Below, one piece after another: positions 15,985-24,270 of a stretch of DNA of 32,617 nucleotides; positions within the stretch are counted from its first letter, which is position 1; each line of letters starts with the position of its first letter. This DNA comes from Candidatus Rubneribacter avistercoris (lineage in GTDB: Bacteria; Actinomycetota; Coriobacteriia; Coriobacteriales; Eggerthellaceae): NCBI GenBank assembly GCA_019115845.1, contig DXCU01000096.1:1-32617 (forward strand), given 5' to 3'. The notes under the pieces were generated by a model. That model saw only the letters and a program-made list of their open reading frames with translations. It did no database searches and was not told the origin of the DNA. The translations under genes were made by a program, and so were the position numbers.

Positions 15985-16308
15985 TCACATGCCCTTGGGA
16001 CGGATAGCTAGACGCGCGTAATCCTGTCGTTGGTGGAAGACGTGAGCGGCAAACACGGTGTTTTGCCTGAAGAAACACAGCACCACGTAGGATCCCACGA
16101 ACACGGCGTGGTAACCAAGCGCTGCCAAATCGGGCATACGGGAAAGGTCATAGAGGTTGGGGTTCTCGCACACGAGCGCTATCTGTCGGTCGAACTCGTC
16201 TGCAAATGCGCGGGCGGGCTCCGGATTGTTTGCTACGGTCGTAAGATATTCAATGATGCCCTCGTAATCATGCTGTGCTCCGTCGAGCATCATGAACTCA
16301 TAGGCCAT
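15985..16308 (-). CDS. RelE/ParE-superfamily toxin
   Basis: A 107-aa small protein with the compact alpha/beta layout of the RelE/ParE family: N-terminal helical pair (AQHDYEGIIEYLTTVANNPEPARAF), then a strand-rich C-terminal half (GYHAVFVGSYVVLCFFR, VFAAHVFHQRQDY). The final HxRQDY matches the usual C-terminal strand of ParE/RelE toxins. The target (ribosome-bound mRNA or gyrase) cannot be decided from sequence. Its start overlaps the upstream antitoxin gene by 11 bp, the usual antitoxin-first order, so it is co-transcribed and co-translated. Base composition is less GC-rich than the neighbours, which fits horizontal acquisition. Confidence 0.83.
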   Translation of the reverse strand: MAYEFMMLDGAQHDYEGIIEYLTTVANNPEPARAFADEFDRQIALVCENPNLYDLSRMPDLAALGYHAVFVGSYVVLCFFRQNTVFAAHVFHQRQDYARLAIRPKGM

Positions 16309-16567
16309 AACGCTCCCTTATGTCCTTAACGAACGACGCGCCGTCCGCATAGCGACCGGTGGCGAATTCGTGTTCCGCGCGGGCGACGCGCTCCATAAGG
16401 CGCATGCGAGCCAATTCCTCCTGCAGCGCCTCGTAATCGTCGCTGCGCATGACGACGAAGGCGTCGTAGCCGTTGCGGGTAACGGTGACGGGGGTGGCCG
16501 CCTGCTCAACCGTTCGGGCGAAAGCGGCCGTGTCTTTCATATCCTTGATGGGCACGCAGGTGGGCAT
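16298..16567 (-). CDS. Phd/YefM- or RelB-type antitoxin
   Basis: An 89-aa protein. The N-terminal half (IKDMKDTAAFARTVEQAATPVTVTRNGYDAFVVMRSDDYEAL) follows the Phd/YefM fold that binds DNA. The C-terminal half (RMRLMERVARAEHEFATGRYADGASFVKDI) is the helical toxin-neutralising tail. AAAGGAG precedes the ATG at 16567, and a perfect TATAAT on the minus strand (16597-16602) is a probable -10. The complex with the toxin usually autorepresses; ATAAT repeats around 16583-16602 could be the operator, but this is weak. Confidence 0.85.
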   Translation of the reverse strand: MPTCVPIKDMKDTAAFARTVEQAATPVTVTRNGYDAFVVMRSDDYEALQEELARMRLMERVARAEHEFATGRYADGASFVKDIRERYGL

Positions 16568-16686
16568 GATAAACTCCTTTCCTTAATTATGGCCTGATTA
16601 TACCATGCTGCGGGGAGCGAAGCGGGAAAACCGGTGCGTCGGCGTCGGTGGACGTCGCCCGGTTGGTGCGGCTTCTCCGTTGCGTT

Positions 16687-18351
16687 CTACGCCCCGCTTA
16701 CGCACCCCGCGCACCAGGCGCAGGCGGCGGGGGTGGCGGCGATGCCGCCGAGGGCGCTTTCGCGCAGCTCGAAGGGGAGGGCGCGCCCCACCTTGTCCAT
16801 GGCTTCCACCGTTTGGTCGAACCCCACCAGGTTGCCGATGCCGGCGAGCGCGATCTGGGCGCTCGCGAGGGCCACGGCGGCTCCGGCGGCGTTGCGCTTC
16901 TGGCACGGCACCTCCACCAGCCCCGCCACCGGGTCGCATACCAGTCCCATGAGGCTCATGAGCGCGTTGCCGGCGGCGTCCAAGCATTGGGCGGGGGTGC
17001 CGCCCGCCAGCTCCACCGCCGCTGCGGCCGCCATGGCCGCCGCCGAGCCCACCTCGGCCTGGCAGCCGCCCTCCGCGCCCGATACCGTGGCGTTGCGCGT
17101 GATGAGGTATCCCACGGCCGCCGCGCAGGCAAGCCCCTGCACCAGCTGATCGTCGGTGTAGCCCTTTGACTGTTGAAGGGCAAGCAGCACGCCAGGTAGC
17201 ACGCCGGCCGACCCAGCGGTGGGGGCCGCCACGATGCGCCCCATGGAGGCGTTCGTTTCCAGCACCGCCATTGCGAAAGCGATGGCGGCGGCCAGCTGGT
17301 CGTCGCAAAGCGACTTTCCCTCAACGCTCAGCTGGGAAAGCTTGCGCGCCTCGCCTCCCAAGAGGCCGCCCATGGAGGGCAGCGCCTCGCGCGCAGGTGC
17401 CGTGGCCGCCTCGCGCATCACGGACAGCGCCGTGCGCAGGTAGCGTTGCGGGAAGGTGGCGCGCCCCAGGCTGGCGGCAAGCGCCTCCTCGCGTGCGAGG
17501 AACGCTTCGGAAATGCGCGCCCCGTTCCGCTCGCACCAGGACAGAAGGGCCGCGCCGGTGGGGAAGTCCAACTCGGAAAACCGCCGCAGCGCATCGTCGG
17601 CCGCATCGGCCGCATCGGTCCCGGGCGCGCCGGCTGCAGCCCCGGACCCGCCCTGCGTGTTTCGCGCCGGGCCGCAGGCGGTGCCGGGTATGACGCGCAC
17701 GTCGCGCACGGCGGGGTGGCTTTCGATGGCCGCCTTGGCAAGCGCGTCCACGTCGTGGTCGGTCTCCAGCACGGTGTAGGCCACCTGGCCGCGCCGCTCG
17801 CGGAACATGCGCGCGGTGGCGATGTTGACTCCCCGGTCGCCTAAGCTGCGCGCGATGTGCGCGAGCACGCCGGCCACGTCGCGCTGCCGCACCACCACGC
17901 TCGTGCTCTCCCCGGTCACGTACACCTCTATGCCGTCGATGCGTCGGATGACCGCCGCGCCGCCGCCTACGCTCTCGCCGCGCACGCTCATCTCGTTGCC
18001 GGCGGCGTCGGTTGCGCGGATGTCGATGGTGTTGGGGTGGTCGTAGTCGTCCGAGTCGGGCAGCGGATGGAAGGAAAACGAAAGCCCCGCCTGCTCGGCC
18101 AGTGCGAATGAGTCGCGAATGCGCAGGTCGTCGGCGGTCAGGCCCAGCATGCCCGCCACGAGCGCCTTGTCGGTGCCGTGGCCGGAAAGCGTGTGCGCGA
18201 ACGATCCTAGAAGCGAAAACTCCACGCGCACCGGCGCATCCAGGCACAGCCCCCGCGCCATGGAGGCGATGCGCAGGGCGCCCGCCGTGTGCGAGCTGGA
18301 GGGCCCCACCATGATAGGCCCGATGATGTCGGTCAGTCCGATCGTTTCCAT
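16687..18351 (-). CDS. sdaA: L-serine ammonia-lyase, fused beta-ACT-alpha single chain
   Basis: Iron-sulfur L-serine dehydratase giving pyruvate and ammonia; oxygen-sensitive and typical of amino-acid-fermenting anaerobes. The 554-aa chain contains the beta domain (1-145, with GPSSSHTAG at 16-24), an ACT domain (about 150-222), an Ala/Gly-rich linker (about 232-254) and the alpha domain (255-554). The [4Fe-4S] ligand candidates are C430 in GAEGGCQAE, C472 in VCDPVAG and C483 in VPCQKRN. The C terminus ends in a Cys-rich tail (C544, C547, C550), reminiscent of enzymes whose C-terminal cysteine occupies the active site. Many Gram-positives encode alpha and beta separately, so the fusion is notable. 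AAGGA lies 7 bp before the ATG. Transcribed alone, divergent from the LuxR gene. Confidence 0.95.
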   Translation of the reverse strand: METIGLTDIIGPIMVGPSSSHTAGALRIASMARGLCLDAPVRVEFSLLGSFAHTLSGHGTDKALVAGMLGLTADDLRIRDSFALAEQAGLSFSFHPLPDSDDYDHPNTIDIRATDAAGNEMSVRGESVGGGAAVIRRIDGIEVYVTGESTSVVVRQRDVAGVLAHIARSLGDRGVNIATARMFRERRGQVAYTVLETDHDVDALAKAAIESHPAVRDVRVIPGTACGPARNTQGGSGAAAGAPGTDAADAADDALRRFSELDFPTGAALLSWCERNGARISEAFLAREEALAASLGRATFPQRYLRTALSVMREAATAPAREALPSMGGLLGGEARKLSQLSVEGKSLCDDQLAAAIAFAMAVLETNASMGRIVAAPTAGSAGVLPGVLLALQQSKGYTDDQLVQGLACAAAVGYLITRNATVSGAEGGCQAEVGSAAAMAAAAAVELAGGTPAQCLDAAGNALMSLMGLVCDPVAGLVEVPCQKRNAAGAAVALASAQIALAGIGNLVGFDQTVEAMDKVGRALPFELRESALGGIAATPAACAWCAGCVSGA

Positions 18352-18475
18352 GAAGCCGTCCTTCCAGCCGTTTGGTGATCCGCCATTCTATCATGCGCCC
18401 GGCCGCCGGCTGCGCAGGTGTGGACAAAGGCGCCGCTCTTCGGTACCATCCAGCATCATCTGCCAAGGAGGTGTC

Positions 18476-19850
18476 GTGTCTGCCCGGTTTCGGTTCGTGC
18501 GGCATGCTGTGGCGCGCAACGTGCGGCACGCGTGGCCGTGGTGGCTGGGCTTCGCCCTCATGTGGCCCGTCCGCTACATTCCAAGAACGAGCCTGTTCTT
18601 CGATGCGTTTCGCGAATGGGGGATGCTGCAGCTTCTTGGATGCGCCCTCGCGTTCTTGGTGCTGCTCGCTGCCTCCCGGCCTTTGCGCCGGCTGTCCGTC
18701 CGCGCTGCGCGCGCGGGGTCGTTCGGCGTCGGGGTGGCTGCGTCTTTGGGGTTCGTCTGCATCGGGGACGGCGGGAACGGGCTTCTCCTTCCTATCGGCT
18801 ATGCGGTTATCGGGGCGGCGCATGCGGGATTCCTTGCGTTGTGGCACCGCGCTTTCGGCGGGATGCGGGCGTTGGACGTCATGGTGTGCCTTGCCCTGGC
18901 GTCGGTCGGCCTTGCCGTTGTCGACAGCGCGCTGTTGCTGCTGCCCGACCAGGTTGCGCGCTCGCTCATGGTGCTGCTGCCGCTTGCCTCGCCGGCGCTG
19001 CTGTGCCGGACCTTGCCCTTAGCGGCGCCCGCTTGCGAAAAGGGGCCGCGGCGGGGTGTGAAGGGAGCCGATGCGGGCTACTACGTCCTTGCCGTGGTGG
19101 TCGGGTGCGCGTTCGGGTTCATGAGTAAGATCGTCCACCAAGGACCTTCGCTCGGCAACGATCTGCTCTCCGTAGCCACGCTGCTGGTCATAGCCCCTGC
19201 GTTGGCGGCGTCGGCGCCCTTCGTTGAAACGAAGGGGTTCCGGCCGGTTCTCATGCAGGTGGCCCTCCCCGTCGTCGCGGCGGCCTTCCTGCTTCTGCCC
19301 ATAGCCCCCTGGCCCTTGTCGGTGACGAACACTTTGTGCATAACGGGGGGCGTACTATTTCTACTTCGCCATGTTCGCGTTTTGGGCGTCGGAGTCATCT
19401 TCCAAGGGGTTCGCCCCGTTCGCGCTGTTCTTCTTCCTGCAGTCGTTTGCCGAGCTCGCCTCGTCGGCTGCGGCCGCCCGCGCGCTTCCCCTCCTCCAGG
19501 ATTACGGCAACGCCCTGTTCGTCGTGGCGCTGGTGGCCGTGTACGTGTTCTTCATCGTTTCGAACGCGTTGGCGAAGCGCGCCGACGCGGACCTCGGCGT
19601 GGCGGCGGGCGAGCGGGCCCACCGCGAAGCCCTGATGGACGCAGCGTCCTCGTTCGACCTCACCGAGCGCGAGCGCGAGGTACTGGTGCTCCTTGCTTTG
19701 GGCAAGTCGCGCAGGGCCGTGGCCGCAGAGCTGTTCGTCAGCGAGGACACCGTGAAAACCCATACCCGAAACCTCTACAGGAAGCTGGGCGTCCATTCCC
19801 GAGACGACCTGAAAGGGCTGCTCAACAACCATTCACCCTTTTCGGGGTAA
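18476..19850 (+). pseudogene. Membrane-bound LuxR-family regulator, split by a frameshift in a G6 tract
   Basis: The first part (GTG at 18476, AAGGAGG at 18465-18471) encodes roughly 290 residues of mostly hydrophobic, multi-pass membrane sequence. The rest, in the next frame, gives two or three more membrane segments and then a LuxR-type HTH (about 19655-19835) with FDLTEREREVLVLLALGKSRRAVAAEL and SEDTVKTHTRNLYRKLG split here for length. The frames join at GGGGGG (19345-19350): removing one G gives a continuous TGAYYFYFAMFAFW and a 457-aa protein. This architecture, a many-pass membrane sensor fused to LuxR HTH, is common beside flavoprotein reductases in Eggerthellaceae. It may be a pseudogene, a phase-variable gene or a sequencing error. 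It probably controls the flavoprotein gene just downstream. Confidence 0.8.
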
Positions 19851-19973
19851 AGGGTTTGCGCCCGTTTCGCCCCCATCTGCCCCTTACCTTTTCCTGCCAA
19901 GGCGCCTACGTTGTCCTTGGGGCGGCGCCGAAGCCGCCTTTGGAGAGGGCATCTTCGAGCAAGGAGGGACAAG
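19851..19973 (+). promoter_or_regulatory. Leader between LuxR regulator and flavoprotein gene
   Basis: A hairpin GGCGGC/GCCGCC (19921-19926, 19933-19938) is followed by TTT, and CCAAGG/CCTTGG inverted blocks lie just before it. It could be a weak terminator, an attenuator or a regulator-binding site. AAGGAGG (19961-19967) is the ribosome binding site of the flavoprotein gene. Confidence 0.35.
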
Positions 19974-21509
19974 ATGGAGAGGACGCGAAGGGATTTCGTT
20001 TTGGGGGCGGCGGCTGTGGGGACCGCAGCTGTGGGGGCCGCGCTGTTCGGATGCGCGCCGCAGACCGCTGCCGACGGGCAGGGGTCTGCACAGGCTGGCG
20101 CGACCGGGGATGCCCTGGCATGGGACGAGGAGGCCGACGTCGTGGTGGTGGGCGCCGGCGGCGCGGGCGGCGCGGCGGCGTACGCGGCGGCGAAGGAAGG
20201 CGTCAAGGTCATCGTGCTGGAGAGCATGCCGAACACCGCCTTCTCCTCCACGTCGCTGTGCGGCGGCTACATGACGCTCGTCGATTCGGAGGAGCAGCGG
20301 GCCGAGGGCGTGAAGGACACTCCCGACGCGCTTGTCTCGGACCTCAAAGCTTGGGGTGCGGACATCGACGAGGACGTGGTGCGCCGCTACGGGGAGCTTG
20401 GCCACGAGTACTCCCTTGTGCTCCAGGAACTGGGGGTTGCCAAGCTCAGCGAGGCCATCACGAAGGCTCCCGGCAGCAGCATCCCGCGCACGCTCACGCT
20501 CGACCCCAAGGACCATCAGCAAAAACTGACGGACGCCGCCCAGGCGGCCGGCGCGGACTACCGCTTCGAGACCGAGGGGCAGCGGCTGGTGACGGACGGC
20601 GGCAAGGTGGTGGGCGTCGTCGCGAAGAAGGGCGGCACGGAAACCAGGATCCGCGCGAGCAAGGCCGTCATCATTGCCACGGGAGGCTTCACCAGCTGCC
20701 CCGACCTGCTCGAAAAGTGCATGAAGGGCCTGTCGGCCATCAAGAGCATGGCCTGCCCCGCGCACACCGGCCTCATGCACTACGCCGCGTTCAACCTGGG
20801 CGCGCAGTTCGACGGCATCCCCTGGATCTACGCGAACGAGGGCATGCATCCGACGGCCAGCGACATGAACGGGTACGCGAACCTTTTCGTCTACGGCGCC
20901 GTGAAGGTCAACGCCGACGGAAAGCGCTACGTGAACGAGGGCATGTTCATCGGCAACGCCATGACGCGCGCCCTGCTCGACCAGCCCATGAAAGACGGGG
21001 AGTACTTCAACTACCAGATCATGGATCAGAAGGCGTACGATCTGGCCGCTGCGGCCGGCAAGCCTTTGGGGGTGTTCGAAGAGAACAAGGACCTGTTCGT
21101 CCAAGCCGACACGTATGAGGAGCTGGCCGAGAAGCTGGGCGCGCCCGACCTGCCGGGTGCCATGGCGCGCTACAACGAGGACATGAGCGCGACGGGCGTC
21201 GATTCGGCCTTTGGACGCGACGTGCTGTACGGCCAGGGCACCGGGCAGCCGTTCCCGCTCGACACGCCGCCCTTCTACGCGTTCGCCAACGTGCCGTGGC
21301 TTGCGTACGATCCGGTGACCACGTTCATCGTCAACGCCGACTCCCAGCTGCTCGACCAGTACGGCGACCCCATAGAGGGCGTGTACGCCGTGGGCGAGAT
21401 AGCTCTCCGCCCGGCGCTTGGGAACGTGTACTGCCAGGGTGCCGCGACGGGCGCGGGAGCCTGCTTCGGCCTGCAGGCCGGCCGCGCGGCCGCGCACCTG
21501 GGCGAGTAG
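19974..21509 (+). CDS. Tat-exported FAD-dependent reductase (fumarate/urocanate reductase-like flavoprotein), lipoprotein
   Basis: A 511-aa protein. RRDFVLG (5-11) is a twin-arginine motif followed by a hydrophobic stretch ending in LFGC (C27), so it should be exported folded with FAD and lipid-anchored outside. The FAD-binding Rossmann motif VVVVGAGGAGG (56-66) ends at E83; IIATGGFTS marks the second part of the FAD domain. In this family electrons usually come from a cytochrome c or membrane quinol partner; none is encoded nearby. The active-site neighbourhood differs from classical fumarate reductases: the expected GDG motif is replaced by HTGLMHYAA, and the C-terminal HG-N-R-GGN signature by GEIALRPALGNVYCQGAATGAG split here only for description. 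The substrate is therefore unknown, possibly a dietary or host-derived electron acceptor. The adjacent LuxR gene is the likely regulator. Confidence 0.88.
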   Translation: MERTRRDFVLGAAAVGTAAVGAALFGCAPQTAADGQGSAQAGATGDALAWDEEADVVVVGAGGAGGAAAYAAAKEGVKVIVLESMPNTAFSSTSLCGGYMTLVDSEEQRAEGVKDTPDALVSDLKAWGADIDEDVVRRYGELGHEYSLVLQELGVAKLSEAITKAPGSSIPRTLTLDPKDHQQKLTDAAQAAGADYRFETEGQRLVTDGGKVVGVVAKKGGTETRIRASKAVIIATGGFTSCPDLLEKCMKGLSAIKSMACPAHTGLMHYAAFNLGAQFDGIPWIYANEGMHPTASDMNGYANLFVYGAVKVNADGKRYVNEGMFIGNAMTRALLDQPMKDGEYFNYQIMDQKAYDLAAAAGKPLGVFEENKDLFVQADTYEELAEKLGAPDLPGAMARYNEDMSATGVDSAFGRDVLYGQGTGQPFPLDTPPFYAFANVPWLAYDPVTTFIVNADSQLLDQYGDPIEGVYAVGEIALRPALGNVYCQGAATGAGACFGLQAGRAAAHLGE

Positions 21510-21571
21510 GGAGGCGAAGGCGCCAGGCCCGCGCCGCCTCGGATGGGGCTTGGGCAAGATCGGCCAAGATC

Positions 21572-21611
21572 GGGCGGGGCCCGCGTTGCGGAATCGGCGC
21601 GGGTCCCGCCC
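21572..21611. terminator. Strong hairpin downstream of the flavoprotein gene
   Basis: Arms GGGCGGGGCCCGCG (21572-21585) and CGCGGGTCCCGCCC (21598-21611) pair at 13 of 14 positions with a 12-nt loop. It has no clear T-run, so it may be a weak terminator or an RNA-stabilising structure for the flavoprotein transcript. A TATACT box (21661-21666) downstream may be the -10 of the pyrophosphatase gene. Confidence 0.45.
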
Positions 21612-21766
21612 ACTTTCGCGAGATTCGGTGGTGAAACGCGGTCCCCGCGCGCTTGCGCGCTATACTAGGCCCCGTCGCGTCTGCGCATGCTGCGCGTCGC
21701 GCGCCCCGTGAAACCGAACGATCCCGGTCCGCCTGCGGCGGGTCGGACTCCCGAAGGAGCGCAACT

Positions 21767-23140
21767 ATGCCGGCATCCTCGCCGATCATCGTGGTGGGAC
21801 ACAGGAACCCCGACAACGACGCCATCTGCTCGGCCGTGGGCTACGCCTACCTCAAAAACGAGCTCGCGCGCCGCGAGGAGGCCTCCGGCCGCCCGGCGCA
21901 CTCCTATCAGCCCGCGCGCCTGGGGCCGCTTCCGCCGGAGACGGCGTGGGTGCTGGAGAGCAACGGGCTTCCCGCCCCCGACGTCATCGGGCACATCCAC
22001 GCGCGCGTGCTTGACGTGATGACGCCCGACCCTATTTCCATCAGCCGCAACGCCACGCTTTTGGAGGCGGGGCGGCTCCTGCGCCAGCACAACATCCGCG
22101 CGCTTGTGGTCACCAACGACGACGGCACCTACCGCGGCCTTGTCACCACGCGCATGATCGCGGAGCGCTACATCGCCGCCACCGATGTGCTGGAGGCGGG
22201 GGGCGCCAACGAGATGGCGGTGGCGGGCGACCTCATCGCCTCGCTCGGCCAGAAGGTGGAGGACATCATCGAGACGGACGTGCTCGTGCTGGACAAGGAC
22301 GGCCTGCTCAAGGAAGCCGTCGAGGACCTCATGGCCAGCGCGCTGCGCGAGGCCGTGGTGCTTGACCCTAACGGGTTCGCCATCGGCATCGTCACGCGCT
22401 CGGACGTGGCCGTGCGCCCGCGCCGCCGCGTCATCTTGGTGGACCACAACGAGACGCGCCAGGCCGTTCCCGGCATCGAGGAGGCCGAGGTGGTGGAGAT
22501 CGTCGACCACCACCGCATCGGCGATGTCACCACCACGTCCCCCATCAAGTTCACGAACCTGCCCGTGGGCTCCAGCGCCACCATCGTCACCATGGAGTTC
22601 CGCCGTTTCGACGTGGAGATACCTCCCGCCATCGCCGCGGTGCTGCTGTCGGCCATCATGACCGACACGGTGGTGCTCAAGTCGCCCACCGCCACCTACG
22701 TGGACCGCGAGCAGGTGGAGCATCTGGCCGGCATCCTGGGGGTCGACCCCGTGGAGTTCGGGCTGTCGGTGTTCCGCTGCCGCGGGGGAGAGGCGAACAT
22801 GCCCGTGGAGAAGCTGGTGGGAGCGGACTCCAAGGAGTTTCAGCTTGGCGACGCCACGGTGCTCATCGCCCAGCGCGAAACGGTGGATTTGCCCGGCGTC
22901 ATGAAGCGCGAGCAGGAGATCCGCGAGGAGATGCGCCGCCTGAAGGACGTCCACGGCTACGAGTTCGTGCTGCTCATGGTCACCGACATCGTGGCCGAGG
23001 GCAGCCAGCTTCTCTGCGAGGGCAACCGCCGCATCGTCAACCGCGTGTTCGACATCGAATGCACGGGCGAGGGCGGCACGTGGATGCCCGGCGTGCTGAG
23101 CCGCAAGAAGCAGGTGGCCGCCAAGATACTGGGCGCGTAG
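21767..23140 (+). CDS. ppaC: Manganese-dependent inorganic pyrophosphatase (family II) with CBS pair
   Basis: Hydrolyses pyrophosphate to phosphate, driving biosynthesis. The 457-aa DHH-family protein has GHRNPDNDAI (11-20; H12, D16, D18), LVDHNE (225-229 region), VDHHR (247-251), SSAT (269-272) and MTDTVVLKSPT (298-308) as metal and substrate motifs. Two CBS domains (about 84-135 and 168-215) are inserted between the first and later DHH motifs. The DRTGG domain present in longer CBS-PPases is missing, which places it in the short CBS-only subtype. CBS pairs in this group bind adenine nucleotides (AMP/ADP inhibit, ATP activates), so activity should follow energy state. AAGGAG lies 7 bp before the ATG at 21767. 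Confidence 0.95.
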   Translation: MPASSPIIVVGHRNPDNDAICSAVGYAYLKNELARREEASGRPAHSYQPARLGPLPPETAWVLESNGLPAPDVIGHIHARVLDVMTPDPISISRNATLLEAGRLLRQHNIRALVVTNDDGTYRGLVTTRMIAERYIAATDVLEAGGANEMAVAGDLIASLGQKVEDIIETDVLVLDKDGLLKEAVEDLMASALREAVVLDPNGFAIGIVTRSDVAVRPRRRVILVDHNETRQAVPGIEEAEVVEIVDHHRIGDVTTTSPIKFTNLPVGSSATIVTMEFRRFDVEIPPAIAAVLLSAIMTDTVVLKSPTATYVDREQVEHLAGILGVDPVEFGLSVFRCRGGEANMPVEKLVGADSKEFQLGDATVLIAQRETVDLPGVMKREQEIREEMRRLKDVHGYEFVLLMVTDIVAEGSQLLCEGNRRIVNRVFDIECTGEGGTWMPGVLSRKKQVAAKILGA

Positions 23141-23157
23141 CCCGCGCTTCGCCAAGC

Positions 23158-24042
23158 CTACGCACCCAGCTGAGAGGGTTCGCGCCAGCGCTTTTCGAAG
23201 AACGAGACGAGGAAGCTGCGGAACGCGGCGGCTTCCTCACGCCCGTCCGCCTCGGCCTGCGAGATCTCGAGCGTGCGGACGAACCGCGCGTCGGCCAGCG
23301 CAGCGAGCCGCGCGCTGCCCTCGCCCAGGCCGCCCCAGCTGCGCTCGGGCCAAAACCCCACGCCCAGGCCCAGTCCTATCATGCCCCTCACCACGGCGGG
23401 GCTGTCGCTTTCAAACGCCACGTGCGGCGCGAAGCCGGCTTGCGCGCACAGCTCGTCGCACAGCGAGCGGAACGCGCGGCTGCCGGCCAGGCAGATGAAC
23501 GGCTCGCCGGCAAGCTCCTCAAGGGCAAGGGGGCCGGCGATCTTGCGGTCGGCCGGCACCGCCACCCCGATGCGCTCGACGAAGCGGGCGGCCTCGAAAC
23601 CCCGGTCCGCGCGGTCCGCGCCGCCGTGCACCGTGCGAAGTCGCACGTCCCAGCGCTGCGAGGCGGCGTCCTGCATGACGACGAAACGCGCGTCCGCGTG
23701 GTCGGCGCGCCAATCCGCAATGGCCTCGACGGCCATGCCCGAGGCCGACTCTATCGCCAGGCGCACGGTGGTCCGCTCGCGCCCGGCGACCTCGGCCAGC
23801 TCATCGGGCAGCGCGTCGAGCGCGGCCAGCACAGGCCCCACGCGGTCGCGCAGCGCCTCGCCGCAGGGCGTGAGGCGCACGTTGCGCCCGACGCGCTCGA
23901 GCAGCCTCACTCCCAGCTCGCGCTCAAGCCGCTTGATGGACTGCGTGAGCGCGGGCTGGGCCACGTTGAGCCTCCGCGCGCTGTTCGTGACGTGCTGCGT
24001 GCGCGCCACCTCCTCGAAGTACCGAAGCTGCTGAAGCTCCAC
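23158..24042 (-). CDS. LysR-family transcriptional regulator
   Basis: A 294-aa LTTR. The N-terminal winged HTH (about 4-61) reads LRYFEEVARTQHVTNSARR and then LNVAQPALTQSIKRLE, the standard pattern. The effector-binding domain spans about 90-290. The GTG start at 24042 is supported by GAGGAGG 6 bp upstream. It is divergent from the small membrane protein gene at 24271, and a dyad (ATATC 24085-24089, GATAT 24104-24108) in the AT-rich part of the shared gap is a candidate binding site. By the usual LTTR logic it would control that neighbour and itself. The ligand is unknown. Confidence 0.93.
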   Translation of the reverse strand: MELQQLRYFEEVARTQHVTNSARRLNVAQPALTQSIKRLERELGVRLLERVGRNVRLTPCGEALRDRVGPVLAALDALPDELAEVAGRERTTVRLAIESASGMAVEAIADWRADHADARFVVMQDAASQRWDVRLRTVHGGADRADRGFEAARFVERIGVAVPADRKIAGPLALEELAGEPFICLAGSRAFRSLCDELCAQAGFAPHVAFESDSPAVVRGMIGLGLGVGFWPERSWGGLGEGSARLAALADARFVRTLEISQAEADGREEAAAFRSFLVSFFEKRWREPSQLGA

Positions 24043-24084
24043 CGTCCGCCTCCTCGCATGCTCTCAAAATCAATAATTTTCATC

Positions 24085-24108
24085 ATATCATTTAAAGCTG
24101 AAAGATAT
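24085..24108. promoter_or_regulatory. Candidate LysR operator dyad
   Basis: ATATC and GATAT flank a 14-bp spacer inside the only AT-rich stretch (24061-24120) of the divergent gap. LysR-type regulators bind short interrupted dyads of this kind, although the classical T-N11-A spacing is not exact here. Confidence 0.35.
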
Positions 24109-24189
24109 ATTAGACGATAAGGGGGGCCGAAGCGTACGCTGGGGCGCGAAAGGCGGACGGCCGTCGTTCGGGCGCGGAGCGCGCGGGAA

Positions 24190-24244
24190 GCGCGCAGGGC
24201 GCGCGGGACACAGGCGACGGAAAGCGCGCGCAGGGCGCGCGGGA
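24190..24244. repeat. Direct repeat upstream of the SemiSWEET-like gene
   Basis: GCGCGCAGGGCGCGCGGGA occurs at 24190-24208 and again at 24226-24244, 36 bp apart, with a related GCGCG-GGAAGCG fragment just before. It lies between the AT-rich promoter region and the start of the small membrane protein gene, so it would be in the transcribed leader. Confidence 0.6.
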
Positions 24245-24270
24245 TGCGGAAAGCGAGGGACGAGGAGCGC

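Noticed and set aside
19884..21557. 557-codon minus-strand frame across the flavoprotein gene
   Set aside because: Antisense shadow; the plus-strand flavoprotein has a Tat signal, FAD motif and a strong ribosome binding site.
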